Shown here: piece by piece, positions 7,882 to 16,326 of the stretch
How positions within the stretch are numbered: the stretch's first letter is position 1
Layout: each line of letters starts with the position of its first letter
From: Hyphomicrobiales bacterium
GTDB lineage: Bacteria > Pseudomonadota > Alphaproteobacteria > Rhizobiales > Beijerinckiaceae
Length of the DNA stretch: 64,000 nucleotides
Reading direction: 5' to 3'
Assembly: GCA_028290285.1 (NCBI GenBank)
Contig: JAQGKD010000059.1
Coordinates: 1-64,000, forward strand
Position numbers and translations under genes: made by a program
Notes under the pieces: generated by a model
What the model was told of the DNA's origin: nothing
The model's input: only the letters and a program-made list of their open reading frames with translations
The model's database searches: none

Positions 7882-9909
7882 TTGCACCAGGACATGGCCC
7901 AGACGAGACGACCTGCTGTCGTGTACTCGCAGCACCTGCTTTCCGCGACGTCGTCTTTTCATCTACTCTGGCTCGCCGCGATCCTGATCCCGCTCGGCTT
8001 CTTCATAGGTGGCGCCATCTGGTCATGGCACGTCGTCGAAACCGAAGCTCGGACGAGCATCGAACGCACGACCGATATCCTCCACGAACAGGCAATGCGA
8101 GCGTTCGAGACGCAGGAAGCGATCCTGACCGCGGTGGACCAGCGCATCCTCGGGCTGCCGTGGTCCGAAATCCGAACGTCTCCTGAAATCAAGGCCTTCC
8201 TGGTCGCGATCAACAAGAGCGCTGCGCCCTTGAGAGGCATATCGATCGTCGGCCCGGACGATCTGATCGCGGCGTCGAGCGCACCGCTTCCAGAGACCCC
8301 CATCGACCTTTCCGATCGCGAATACGTGCGACAGTTGCGCGAGGTGCCTGCGAAATCGATCGTGGGCAGCATCATCACAACCCGCCCCGAAGGGGCTCAG
8401 GTGATTCCGATCGCGCGCCGCAGAACGACAGCCGACGGCAGCTATGATGGGGTGATCGCATCGACGTTCTCCACGAACTACTTCGAGTCGTTTTTCGAAC
8501 ATCTGGCTGCCGGATCGGGTGACCTGATCTCACTGGTGCGGGAAGACGGCTACATCCTCGCACATACGCCGCGCATAAGCCTGGCCAGCCGGGACCGGAT
8601 TTGGTCCCGGCTCCGGAGCGCGGGAATCAGCGAAACGAAAAATGCCGTCGAAATGGAGTCGCCAATGGACGGTCAGGTGCGTTTCGTCGTCAAGCGCCGC
8701 ATCGGGGACTATCCTGTCTTCGTTTTGCACGGCCGCACCCTCGCAGCGGTGCGCGCCCAGTGGTTGACGAGTTTCGCGCCGTTCGGACTCCTCTGTCTGA
8801 TGGCGACGGGGCTCTTTTCGGTTTTCACCTGGCGGACGTCGGTCGCCACGCGTCGCGAGCAGGAAGCCCGTTCGCGACTGGCCGTGGAAGAAGCCAATCA
8901 TGCCGCCGACAGTGAAAACGCCGCTCGCATTTCGCGCTTGATGGAAGCCAACGTCTTCGGCGTGGTGAGCTGTTCACCCGACGGGGTCATCGAAGCGAAC
9001 GACGCCTTCCTGAAGATGATCGGCCTCAAGAGGGCGGACTTCGAAGATCGGGGTTTCGACTGGAAGGCGGCAACCGGCGCTGCTGACCGGGCAGCCGAGG
9101 ACCACGCAATTGCCGAGATCATGAAGACGGGCGCGTGCCGTCCTTATGAGCGCGAACTCATCCTGGCCAATGGCAAGACCGTTCCTGTGCTCATCGGCGC
9201 AACGCTCTATGAACGCCACCCGCTGGTCTGGATCTGCTTCGTACTCGATCTCACCGAGCGTCGCGAGCGCGAGGCGCAACAGCTCTTTGTGATGCGCGAA
9301 CTGAACCATCGCACCAAGAACCTCTTGACGGTCATCCGCTCGATCGCGGGCCAGATCGCGCGTACCGGACGCGACTGGAGCGATTTCAACGAACGATTCA
9401 GCAACCGGCTCAGCGCGCTGGGCGACTCGCATGATCTCCTTGTCGAGAGCAACTGGCGTGGCGTCTCCATGAAGGATCTCGTCCATTCGCAGTTCCGCCA
9501 GTACGACGACCTGACCAACGGCCAGGTCGTCACGTCAGGCGAAGCCCTGATGCTCAGCCCGCGCGCCGCGCAGGCGATCGGCATGGCCCTCTACGAACTC
9601 TCCACCAACGCGGTGAAATACGGAGCCCTGTCCCTGCCCGAAGGACGCATCGATATCGGCTGGGAGATGTTTACGCACCCGGAGGAAGGGCCATACTTCC
9701 GCATGCAATGGCGGGAGAGTGGGGGCCCGGCTGTCGTAGAACCGAGCCGCCAGGGTTTCGGGCACGTCATCATCGCGCAGATGACATCCCGCGCGCTGCG
9801 GGGCAATGTCATCTACTCGTTCGAACCCAAGGGCCTCGAATGGACGCTCGAAGCTCCACTGGATTCCGTGGAGGAGCAGGCGGACGTGCCGTTCATGGCC
9901 AAGATCTGA
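7882..9909 (+). CDS. HWE-family sensor histidine kinase with extracytoplasmic Cache-like and PAS domains
   Basis: About 675 residues. A first membrane helix (residues ~28-50) is followed by a periplasmic Cache-like sensor (~55-290) and a second helix (~295-317). A PAS domain follows (~350-460, ISRLMEANVFGVVSCSPDG). The kinase core has the phospho-acceptor His in RELNHRTKN (~residue 476), the N-box ALYELSTNAVKYGALS and the W-x-E signature MQWRES, all typical of the HWE class. These kinases feed two-component or general-stress (PhyR-type) signalling; no response regulator is adjacent. TTG 7882 lies six bases after GGAGGG; TTG 7876 would touch the ribosome site and ATG 7894 is far from it. Confidence 0.92.
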   Translation: MHQDMAQTRRPAVVYSQHLLSATSSFHLLWLAAILIPLGFFIGGAIWSWHVVETEARTSIERTTDILHEQAMRAFETQEAILTAVDQRILGLPWSEIRTSPEIKAFLVAINKSAAPLRGISIVGPDDLIAASSAPLPETPIDLSDREYVRQLREVPAKSIVGSIITTRPEGAQVIPIARRRTTADGSYDGVIASTFSTNYFESFFEHLAAGSGDLISLVREDGYILAHTPRISLASRDRIWSRLRSAGISETKNAVEMESPMDGQVRFVVKRRIGDYPVFVLHGRTLAAVRAQWLTSFAPFGLLCLMATGLFSVFTWRTSVATRREQEARSRLAVEEANHAADSENAARISRLMEANVFGVVSCSPDGVIEANDAFLKMIGLKRADFEDRGFDWKAATGAADRAAEDHAIAEIMKTGACRPYERELILANGKTVPVLIGATLYERHPLVWICFVLDLTERREREAQQLFVMRELNHRTKNLLTVIRSIAGQIARTGRDWSDFNERFSNRLSALGDSHDLLVESNWRGVSMKDLVHSQFRQYDDLTNGQVVTSGEALMLSPRAAQAIGMALYELSTNAVKYGALSLPEGRIDIGWEMFTHPEEGPYFRMQWRESGGPAVVEPSRQGFGHVIIAQMTSRALRGNVIYSFEPKGLEWTLEAPLDSVEEQADVPFMAKI

Positions 9910-9929
9910 GATGTCACCCGCAGGCAATC

Positions 9930-10166
9930 TCAGTCACGCAACAGATGGGTGTCGGATCCCACGAGAGCTGCTTTCACCGGGCAATAGCCATTTGCCCCGC
10001 GCCACGCGAGATAGGACCCCGCTGCCAGCGCCAGGACGTTCAGAAGCGGATTAGGGCGCGGCTTGGCGGCTGCCGCGGCGAGGCCGAGGCCTCCCAGCAC
10101 ATAGACGATGCGCTCGCCCGTCGAGAGATTGGATTCGTGCGACTCGAAAACATCGTTCATGGCCAC
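9930..10166 (-). CDS. Small two-helix membrane protein (YgaP-type DUF2892)
   Basis: 78 residues with the DUF2892 pattern: STGERIVYVLGGLGLAAAAA forms a first membrane helix and LLNVLALAAGSYLAWRGANG a second, ending GYCPVKAAL. The CP dipeptide is conserved in this family. Function is unknown; some homologues fuse to rhodanese domains. GTG 10166 is chosen because AGGAG lies exactly eight bases upstream; ATG 10160 would leave a 14-base spacer. The gene lies between the plus-strand kinase and the plus-strand GGT-like gene, transcribed against both. Confidence 0.75.
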   Translation of the reverse strand: MAMNDVFESHESNLSTGERIVYVLGGLGLAAAAAKPRPNPLLNVLALAAGSYLAWRGANGYCPVKAALVGSDTHLLRD

Positions 10167-10421
10167 GGCCTGAGCTCCTGTGTGAGATACCTCAAGCGAA
10201 CGCCAGCCACCCCAACGGGTTCCGCCAGGCTGAAGCCGGAACGCAATAGCCCCTCCCGCACAATTCAGCCGCCACGACACCCGTCGCAAAGCCGCGACGA
10301 TGCCCGTACCCAAGCCGCAGAGCATGCCATACGTGAGATGCGAATTTGCCAGGGCTATGGCCAGCGAGGCACATGGCTTGCCTGCAACGGATCGGACCAA
10401 ATTTCCTGCAAGGAGAACACG

Positions 10422-12011
10422 ATGATCAACACACCACGCTCGCGACGGGGAATGGTGACCTCTCCCAACCATCTCGCGAGCGAAGCGGGCCTTCGCGTCC
10501 TGCGCGAGGGAGGCAATGCGATCGAGGCGACGGTCGCCATGGCGGCCTCGCTCGCCGTCGTCTACCCGCACATGACGGCAATTGGCGGCGACGGGTTCTG
10601 GCTCGTCTCGCGCCCCGGCAGCGTGCCCGTGGCCATTGATGCCTGTGGCGGGGCGGCGGAGCGGGCAACCCCGGCCCTCTATGCCTCACACGGGCTGTCG
10701 GCGATCCCGTGGCGTGGCCCGCTGGCCGCCAACACGGTTGCCGGGACCATTTCCGGTTGGGGTGAAGTGCTGAGGCTCAGCGCCGAAATGGGTGGCAAGC
10801 TTCCGCTCGCTCGTCTCGTCGAGGACGCACGGTGGTCGGCTGAAAACGGTTTCCCGGTCACCGCCAGCCAGCACGAACTCACGACCTCGAAACTCGGCGA
10901 ACTCGCCGACGCACCCGGCTTCGCAGCTAGCTTCCTGAGTGACGGACAGCCGCCGAAGGAAGGCGCACTGATGAAACTGCCCGCGCTCGGCCAAACGCTG
11001 AAGCGACTGGGTGAGCATGGCACCGACGATTTCTATCACGGCGGGCTCGCCCGTGAGATCGCCGCCGATCTCGAACGCATCGGCTCGCCCGTCTCGCTCG
11101 ACGATCTCGGCCGCCACCGCGCCCAACGCCGGAGCGCCCTGTCCGTGAACGTGAAAGGCGCCCGCCTCTTCAACTTCCCGCCGCCGACACAGGGCCTCGC
11201 CTCCCTCATGATCCTCGCCCTGTTCGACAGGCTGCGCGTGAGTGAGGCCGAGGGCTTCGATCATATCCACGGCCTCGTGGAGGCCACCAAGCAGGCCTTC
11301 ATCGTGCGCGATTGTATCGTCGGGGACCCCGGCAGCATGGTCCATGCGCCCGAGACATATCTCGACCCGGCCATGCTGGACGAACTCGCCGCCCGGATCG
11401 AGCGCAAGACGGCCCTGACCTGGCCCCAGCCCGCAAGCGCGGGCGACACGGTCTGGCTCGGCGCGATCGACCGCGACGGTCTCGCCGTCAGCTTCATCCA
11501 GAGCATCTATTTCGAATTCGGCTCGGGTTGCGTGCTGCCCGGTTCGGGAATCGTCTGGCAGAATCGCGGCGCGAGCTTCGCGCTCGAGGGCGACGGCCCG
11601 CGCCTCCTCGCCCCCGGCCGCAAGCCGTTCCACACGCTCAACCCGGCCATGGCGCATTTCGACGATGGCCGCGTGATGGTCTACGGCACGATGGGCGGCG
11701 AAGGGCAGCCGCAGACGCAGGCTGCCGTCTTCTCGCGCTACGCCATGTTCGGCCAGGGCCTGCAAGCCGCCGTCACCGCGCCGCGCTGGCTGCTGGGCAA
11801 GACCTGGGGTGAGAACAGCGTCAGCCTGAAGCTGGAGAATCGATTCGACCCGGCTCTCGTCGCGCAATTGAGAACGGCCGGCCACGATGTAGAAACGCTC
11901 GATGGCTTCACCAGCGCGATGGGCCACGCAGGCGCCGTCGTGCTGCATCCCGACGGAATGTTCGAGGGAGCGACGGACCCGCGCAGCGACGGCGCGGCGA
12001 TGGGCTTCTGA
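10422..12011 (+). CDS. Gamma-glutamyltransferase family protein (Ntn hydrolase)
   Basis: 529 residues, the usual length for the single-chain GGT precursor. MVTSPNHLASEAGLRVLREG and the central PPPTQGLASLMIL are GGT-family motifs. The probable autocleavage site and nucleophile is the Thr in SAGDTVWLGAIDRDG. The TTH motif of classical glutathione hydrolases is replaced by TVW, as in YwrD-like relatives, so the substrate may not be glutathione. No signal peptide is seen, unlike periplasmic GGT. ATG 10422 has AAGGAG six bases upstream; the frame stays open far to the left, but that part overlaps the kinase gene and shows no family similarity. Confidence 0.9.
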   Translation: MINTPRSRRGMVTSPNHLASEAGLRVLREGGNAIEATVAMAASLAVVYPHMTAIGGDGFWLVSRPGSVPVAIDACGGAAERATPALYASHGLSAIPWRGPLAANTVAGTISGWGEVLRLSAEMGGKLPLARLVEDARWSAENGFPVTASQHELTTSKLGELADAPGFAASFLSDGQPPKEGALMKLPALGQTLKRLGEHGTDDFYHGGLAREIAADLERIGSPVSLDDLGRHRAQRRSALSVNVKGARLFNFPPPTQGLASLMILALFDRLRVSEAEGFDHIHGLVEATKQAFIVRDCIVGDPGSMVHAPETYLDPAMLDELAARIERKTALTWPQPASAGDTVWLGAIDRDGLAVSFIQSIYFEFGSGCVLPGSGIVWQNRGASFALEGDGPRLLAPGRKPFHTLNPAMAHFDDGRVMVYGTMGGEGQPQTQAAVFSRYAMFGQGLQAAVTAPRWLLGKTWGENSVSLKLENRFDPALVAQLRTAGHDVETLDGFTSAMGHAGAVVLHPDGMFEGATDPRSDGAAMGF

Positions 12012-12104
12012 ACGGCCTCACACGGCCCGGGCAGCGCAAGAGCGCTGTCGGGCCAGTGAGTGCTTTGTCAGTGAGTGCTTGGAGTGTGGAGCCACCTGAG
12101 AAAG

Positions 12105-12180
12105 TGGCTCCCCGAGCAGGGCTCGAACCTGCGACAATTCGATTAACAGTCGAATGCTCTACCAGCTGAGCTATCGGGGA
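12105..12180 (-). tRNA. tRNA-Asn (anticodon GTT)
   Basis: On the minus strand the 76-base gene starts TCCCCGATAGCTCAG and has anticodon loop CTGTTAA and T-arm GGTTCGAGCC. The 7-bp acceptor stem TCCCCGA/TCGGGGA closes perfectly, discriminator G, and CCA is encoded (12105-12107). Confidence 0.97.
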
Positions 12181-12383
12181 TCGCGTCGGCATTGCGTCGG
12201 CGACGAGGGGGCATATAGCAAGCCATTCGCGCCTTGCAAAGCACAAACGACGATCCCGACCCCACTTTCATCATCTTGCGTCATCTCCACGGAAATCGGA
12301 CGATTGCGGCCCTCGCGGCATTGCAATCGACCACGTTCCTTTGCTAAGACGTCGGCCGTTCGCAGCTTATCCCTGCGACCAGA

Positions 12384-12457
12384 GGCCTCGTGGCGGAGTG
12401 GCTACGCAGAGGACTGCAAATCCTTGCACCCCGGTTCGATTCCGGGCGAGGCCTCCA
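12384..12457 (+). tRNA. tRNA-Cys (anticodon GCA)
   Basis: 74 bases starting GGCCTCGTGGCGGAGTGG, anticodon GCA at 12416-12418 within ACTGCAAA, T-arm GGTTCGATTCC. The acceptor stem GGCCTCG/CGAGGCC is perfect, discriminator T, and CCA is encoded. It lies about 200 bases from the oppositely oriented tRNA-Asn. Confidence 0.97.
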
Positions 12458-12546
12458 GACATTCCCTCGATTGAAATCGACGCACAGCGCGCACGAGCCA
12501 AAGCAGCCCCTGCGCACACGCAGAGGCCCCTCGAGTGAAGCCGCGC

Positions 12547-14076
12547 TTACGCGGCCCCCTCCTGCACGATCACGGCCTCTGGCACGATCTTGCGTTTCCT
12601 CAGCCGCACATAGATCTGAGCCCCGATCAGCAGCACGGACAGGCCGATGAACGCTGCCGAGATCGGATGTTCGAGGAAGGTCATGAGATCGCCGCGCGAG
12701 ATGATCAGGGCGCGACGGAGATTTTCCTCGAATCGCGGGCCAAGCACGAAGCCGAGAAGGATCGGCGCGGGCTCGAACTTCAAGAGCATGAGCACATAGG
12801 CGAAGATGCCGATGCACAGGGTCGTGCCGACGTCGAACAGCGAGTTGCGGGCGGCGAAGACGCCGATGCAGATGAAGAACAGCGCACTCGGGAACAGATA
12901 TTTGTAGGGCACCATGAGCATCTTCACCCAAATGCCGATCATCGGCACGTTCAGGAAGATGAGCATGAGGTTGCCGACCCAGAAACTGGCGATCAGCCCC
13001 CAGAACAGATCCGGGTGCTCGACGATGAGTCGCGGACCCGGCTGTATCCCGTGGATGATGAGCGCTCCCAGAATCAGCGCCATGACCGCGTCGCCGGGAA
13101 TGCCGAGACTCATGGTCGGGATGAAGTCGCCCTGCACCGAGGAATGCGTCGAGGCCTCGGGCGCGGCCACGCCCTCGATGGCGCCATGGCCGAATCGCTC
13201 GGGCGTCTTCGAGACCTTCTTTTCGGCCGCATAAGCGACGAAGGAGGCGATGGTGGGCCCTGCCCCCGGAATGCACGAGCACAGGCTGCCGATCAGCGTG
13301 CCCCGCAGGATCGGCATCGCCGCTTTCTTCATGTCGTCCTTCGTCGGGCGCATGTCGCGCACGCGGAGCTTGGCGTAGAGAAGGTTGATCGGCTTTGTGT
13401 TGTTGACGCTGCGCAGGAACTCGCCAATCCCGAACAGCCCCAGCGAAAGCGCCACCAGTTCGACGCCATCGGACAGATCCGGGATGCCGAAGGTGAAGCG
13501 ATCGACGCCCGTGTTGAAGTCGGTTCCCACAAGCCCCAGCAGCAGCCCGAAAATGGTCATGGCCACCCCCTTGAGGGGCGAGCCCTTGGCGAGCGTCGAT
13601 CCGGCGAGCAGGCCGAGCAACATCAGCGCGCAGACCTCGGGAGCGCCGAACATGAAGGCGATCTTGGCGACATAGGTCGCGAAGAACACCATCTGCGTGA
13701 TGCCGAACGCCGCGCCAAACATCGAGCCCAGCATGGTGATGCCCAGCGCCGCGCCGCCGCGCCCCTGCTGCGTCATCGGGAACCCGTCGAGACAGGTCAC
13801 CGCATGTGGCGGATGACAGGGCAGATTGAGCAGGATCGAGCAGATCGCGCCGCCATATTGCGCACCGTAATAGATGCCCGACAGCATGAGGATCGCGGGA
13901 ATAGGATCAAGGCTGAAGGTGAGCGGCAGCAGGATCGATATGGCTGAAAGCACACCCATGCCCGGCAGGACGCCCACCAGATTGCCGACCATCACGCCGA
14001 TGAAGCACCAAAGAAGATTGTGGGGCTCCAGCGCGATGCCGAAGCCATGCATGAGACCATCGAAACCGGTGAGCAT
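12547..14076 (-). CDS. tctA: Tripartite tricarboxylate transporter, large membrane subunit TctA
   Basis: 509 residues, the normal length for TctA, with about 11-12 hydrophobic helices. The family signatures are present: FIGVMVGNLVGVLPGMG near the N-terminus and the conserved IPGAGPTIASFVAYAAEKK half way. TctA forms the membrane channel that imports a carboxylate handed over by a periplasmic TctC receptor, driven by an ion gradient. ATG 14076 lies two bases after the TctB stop, so the pair is co-translated. No TctC gene is next to it; candidate receptors lie at 29.5 and 42.5 kb. Substrate unknown. Confidence 0.93.
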   Translation of the reverse strand: MLTGFDGLMHGFGIALEPHNLLWCFIGVMVGNLVGVLPGMGVLSAISILLPLTFSLDPIPAILMLSGIYYGAQYGGAICSILLNLPCHPPHAVTCLDGFPMTQQGRGGAALGITMLGSMFGAAFGITQMVFFATYVAKIAFMFGAPEVCALMLLGLLAGSTLAKGSPLKGVAMTIFGLLLGLVGTDFNTGVDRFTFGIPDLSDGVELVALSLGLFGIGEFLRSVNNTKPINLLYAKLRVRDMRPTKDDMKKAAMPILRGTLIGSLCSCIPGAGPTIASFVAYAAEKKVSKTPERFGHGAIEGVAAPEASTHSSVQGDFIPTMSLGIPGDAVMALILGALIIHGIQPGPRLIVEHPDLFWGLIASFWVGNLMLIFLNVPMIGIWVKMLMVPYKYLFPSALFFICIGVFAARNSLFDVGTTLCIGIFAYVLMLLKFEPAPILLGFVLGPRFEENLRRALIISRGDLMTFLEHPISAAFIGLSVLLIGAQIYVRLRKRKIVPEAVIVQEGAA

Positions 14077-14078
14077 GA

Positions 14079-14555
14079 TCAGAAGCCCCTGACGATTGGA
14101 ATCTGCACATGCAGGACGTAGGCGAAGAGCACGAGCGCGAAGACCGTGACGCCCGTGGCCAACGCGGCCGAGGCTTTCCAGGTGCTGGTCCTGTCGCCGG
14201 TTGCGCCGATGAAGACGCAGGCGAAGGTCGCGGGAACCAGCCCGGCATATTCCGCCAGCACGATGAAGCTCAGTACACTGCCGATGATGCAGGCCCAACC
14301 GCGCCAGTCCGGATGCGAGGGAACGGTATGAAGGCTCTCGATGAGCCCGGCCGGCGCTTCCGAGCCCCGGCGCGCGGACAAAGCAATGAGTATGCCGAGA
14401 AAAGTGAGGATAACCCCCAGGACGAGCGGAAAATATCCCGGGCCCATGCGAGTGAGCGTGCCCACCTGATACGTCGAGCCGATGTAGGCGGCACTCACAC
14501 CGATCAGACACATCAATGCGCCTGAATAATAATCGCGCCGCCCGTCACTGATCAT
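14079..14555 (-). CDS. tctB: Tripartite tricarboxylate transporter, small membrane subunit TctB
   Basis: 158 residues with four hydrophobic helices, the TctB plan. RRDYYSGALMCLIGVSAAY at the N-terminus and RMGPGYFPLVLGVIL are characteristic. It pairs with TctA directly downstream. ATG 14555 is chosen because the conserved RRDYYSG segment starts five residues later; the frame is open to 14696 but adds no family sequence. The divergent photolyase gene starts 264 bases away. Confidence 0.88.
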   Translation of the reverse strand: MISDGRRDYYSGALMCLIGVSAAYIGSTYQVGTLTRMGPGYFPLVLGVILTFLGILIALSARRGSEAPAGLIESLHTVPSHPDWRGWACIIGSVLSFIVLAEYAGLVPATFACVFIGATGDRTSTWKASAALATGVTVFALVLFAYVLHVQIPIVRGF

Positions 14556-14819
14556 TCGCTGTTCTCCGACCGCGCATCGCGAGGCTTCAAAGGGCCTGAT
14601 TCGTCTCGACAAAACCTTATGCGTTATGCCGACGCAAGACCCATGCCCGAGGAAGTGAATGCCTCGATTTGTGATGGAGAAGGGGAACGCCGTCAATCGC
14701 GGAAACCCGGCGTCAGCTTAAGCATTGGCAGGTTCGTTCGTTCGCTCTTTAATCCGCCCGGCGTTTGTGGCCGTACCTTCCCGTACGGCTTCCTGCCGCC
14801 CGGAGGATCGTGTCGTCGC

Positions 14820-16295
14820 ATGTCCGAAGCCGTCAAGAACCGTCCCGTCATCGTCTGGTTTCGCGAAGATCTTCGCCTGAGCGATCAGCCCGCCCTGTCG
14901 GCCGGCATCGCAACGGGCGCGCCTGTCATCTGCCTTTATGTATTCGACGAGGAAAGCGAAGGTCTGCGTCCGCTGGGCGGCGCATCGCGCTGGTGGCTGC
15001 ATCATTCGCTCGAGGCGCTCTCCTCCGCCCTCGCGAACATTGGAGGCCGCCTCGACATCCTGCGCGGTCCCGGCGCGGAGACCGTTGCGAGGGTGGTGGC
15101 GGACACCCATGCGTCGAGCGTGTTCTGGACCCGGCGCTACGGCGCGGCCGAGATCGAGATCGATCGCCGCGCCAAGGCCGGACTGTCAGAGGCCGGGGTA
15201 ACCGTCCGCAGCTACAACGGCCAGTTGCTGCGCGAGCCCTGGGAAGTCCAGACCAAGGCAGGCGAATTCTATCGCGTCTATTCTCCATTCTGGCGCGCAG
15301 TCCGCGCCCTGCCCGACCCCGCCCAGCCGCTGCCCGCGCCGAAAAGGCTCATTGGCGCGGCATGGCCCGACACCGCGCATGCCCGCGTCGATCTCGCCGC
15401 GCTGGATCTCCTGCCATCGAAACCCGATTGGGCGGGCGGACTGCGCGCGCGCTGGCGTCCCGGAGAGCGCGGCGCACTCAAACAACTCGAGAGCTTCCTC
15501 GACGAGCGGATCCAGCGCTACTCGTCCATGCGCGACCGGCCGGACGTGGCTGCGACCTCGGCCCTCGCGCCATATCTGCGCTTCGGCGAAATCTCCCCCC
15601 GGCAGATTTTCCACGCGGTGCGTCACGCCGAGCAGGCGGGCTCCGTGCCTGCCCGCGACGCCGAGAAATTCATCGCGGAAATCGGCTGGCGCGAATTCGC
15701 CTATCACCTCCTCTACAACGTGCCGAACCTCGCCAAGCGTAATTTCCAGAGTAAGTTCGATGCCTTTCCGTGGCGCGAACCCGAGCCTGAGGCGCTCGCC
15801 GCCTGGAAACACGGCCGCACCGGCTATCCGATCGTCGATGCGGGCATGCGCGAACTCTGGCAGACCGGCATCATGCACAATCGCGTGCGAATGATCGTGG
15901 CGTCCTTCCTCGTGAAGGACCTGCTCGTGGACTGGCGCGTCGGCGAGGAATGGTTCTGGGACACGCTGTGCGATGCCGACCCAGCGAATAATCCCGCGAG
16001 CTGGCAATGGGTGGCGGGCTCGGGTGCCGACGCAGCACCCTATTTCCGGATCTTCAATCCGACGTTACAAGGCAAGAAATTCGATCCGTCGGGCCATTAC
16101 GTCCGTAGCTTCGTCACTGAACTCTCGGAAATGCCCGACACATGGATCCATGAACCCTGGCTCGCGCCATCGGATGTCCTGAGCCGCGCCGGCGTGACGC
16201 TGGATGGCTCTTATCCCCGCCCCATCGTCGATCATTCGCGCGCTCGCGACCGCGCCCTTGCCGCCTTGTCCTCCACCAGGACGGACTCCGCCTGA
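14820..16295 (+). CDS. phr: Deoxyribodipyrimidine photolyase / cryptochrome family
   Basis: 491 residues. The N-terminal antenna-binding domain begins VIVWFREDLRLSDQPAL. The C-terminal FAD domain has SRYSPYLRFGEIS-like elements (YLRFGEISPRQI), FIAEIGWREFAYHLL, GYPIVDAGMRELWQTG and NPASWQWVAGSG-type signatures of class I CPD photolyases. It uses light to split UV-induced pyrimidine dimers. ATG 14820 has GGAGG 13 bases upstream, a long spacer. It heads a plus-strand run of five genes with short gaps or overlaps, resembling genes of the singlet-oxygen (RpoE-ChrR) regulon of Rhodobacter sphaeroides; I found no matching promoter directly before it. Confidence 0.94.
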   Translation: MSEAVKNRPVIVWFREDLRLSDQPALSAGIATGAPVICLYVFDEESEGLRPLGGASRWWLHHSLEALSSALANIGGRLDILRGPGAETVARVVADTHASSVFWTRRYGAAEIEIDRRAKAGLSEAGVTVRSYNGQLLREPWEVQTKAGEFYRVYSPFWRAVRALPDPAQPLPAPKRLIGAAWPDTAHARVDLAALDLLPSKPDWAGGLRARWRPGERGALKQLESFLDERIQRYSSMRDRPDVAATSALAPYLRFGEISPRQIFHAVRHAEQAGSVPARDAEKFIAEIGWREFAYHLLYNVPNLAKRNFQSKFDAFPWREPEPEALAAWKHGRTGYPIVDAGMRELWQTGIMHNRVRMIVASFLVKDLLVDWRVGEEWFWDTLCDADPANNPASWQWVAGSGADAAPYFRIFNPTLQGKKFDPSGHYVRSFVTELSEMPDTWIHEPWLAPSDVLSRAGVTLDGSYPRPIVDHSRARDRALAALSSTRTDSA

Positions 16296-16326
16296 GCGCC
16301 GCCTACCCTTTTGAATGGACTGTCTG

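Noticed and set aside
7980-7995. TGATCC inside the kinase gene
   Set aside because: It lies within coding sequence without a CGTA partner and without a gene start downstream.
9708-10421. In-frame extension of the GGT-like gene to the left
   Set aside because: It overlaps the kinase C-terminus and the small membrane protein gene; ATG 10422 has a good ribosome site and family similarity starts there.
12105-12457. Integration (att) site at the tRNA pair
   Set aside because: No integrase and no repeated tRNA 3' ends; flanking genes look native.
14079-14511. In-frame extension of tctA over tctB
   Set aside because: tctB is a well-conserved separate gene in another frame with its own start; tctA starts two bases after it.
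14556-14819. ECF11 or EcfG promoter before the photolyase gene
   Set aside because: TGATTC and TGATCA-like and GGAAC-like hexamers occur, but without a correctly spaced -10 partner.
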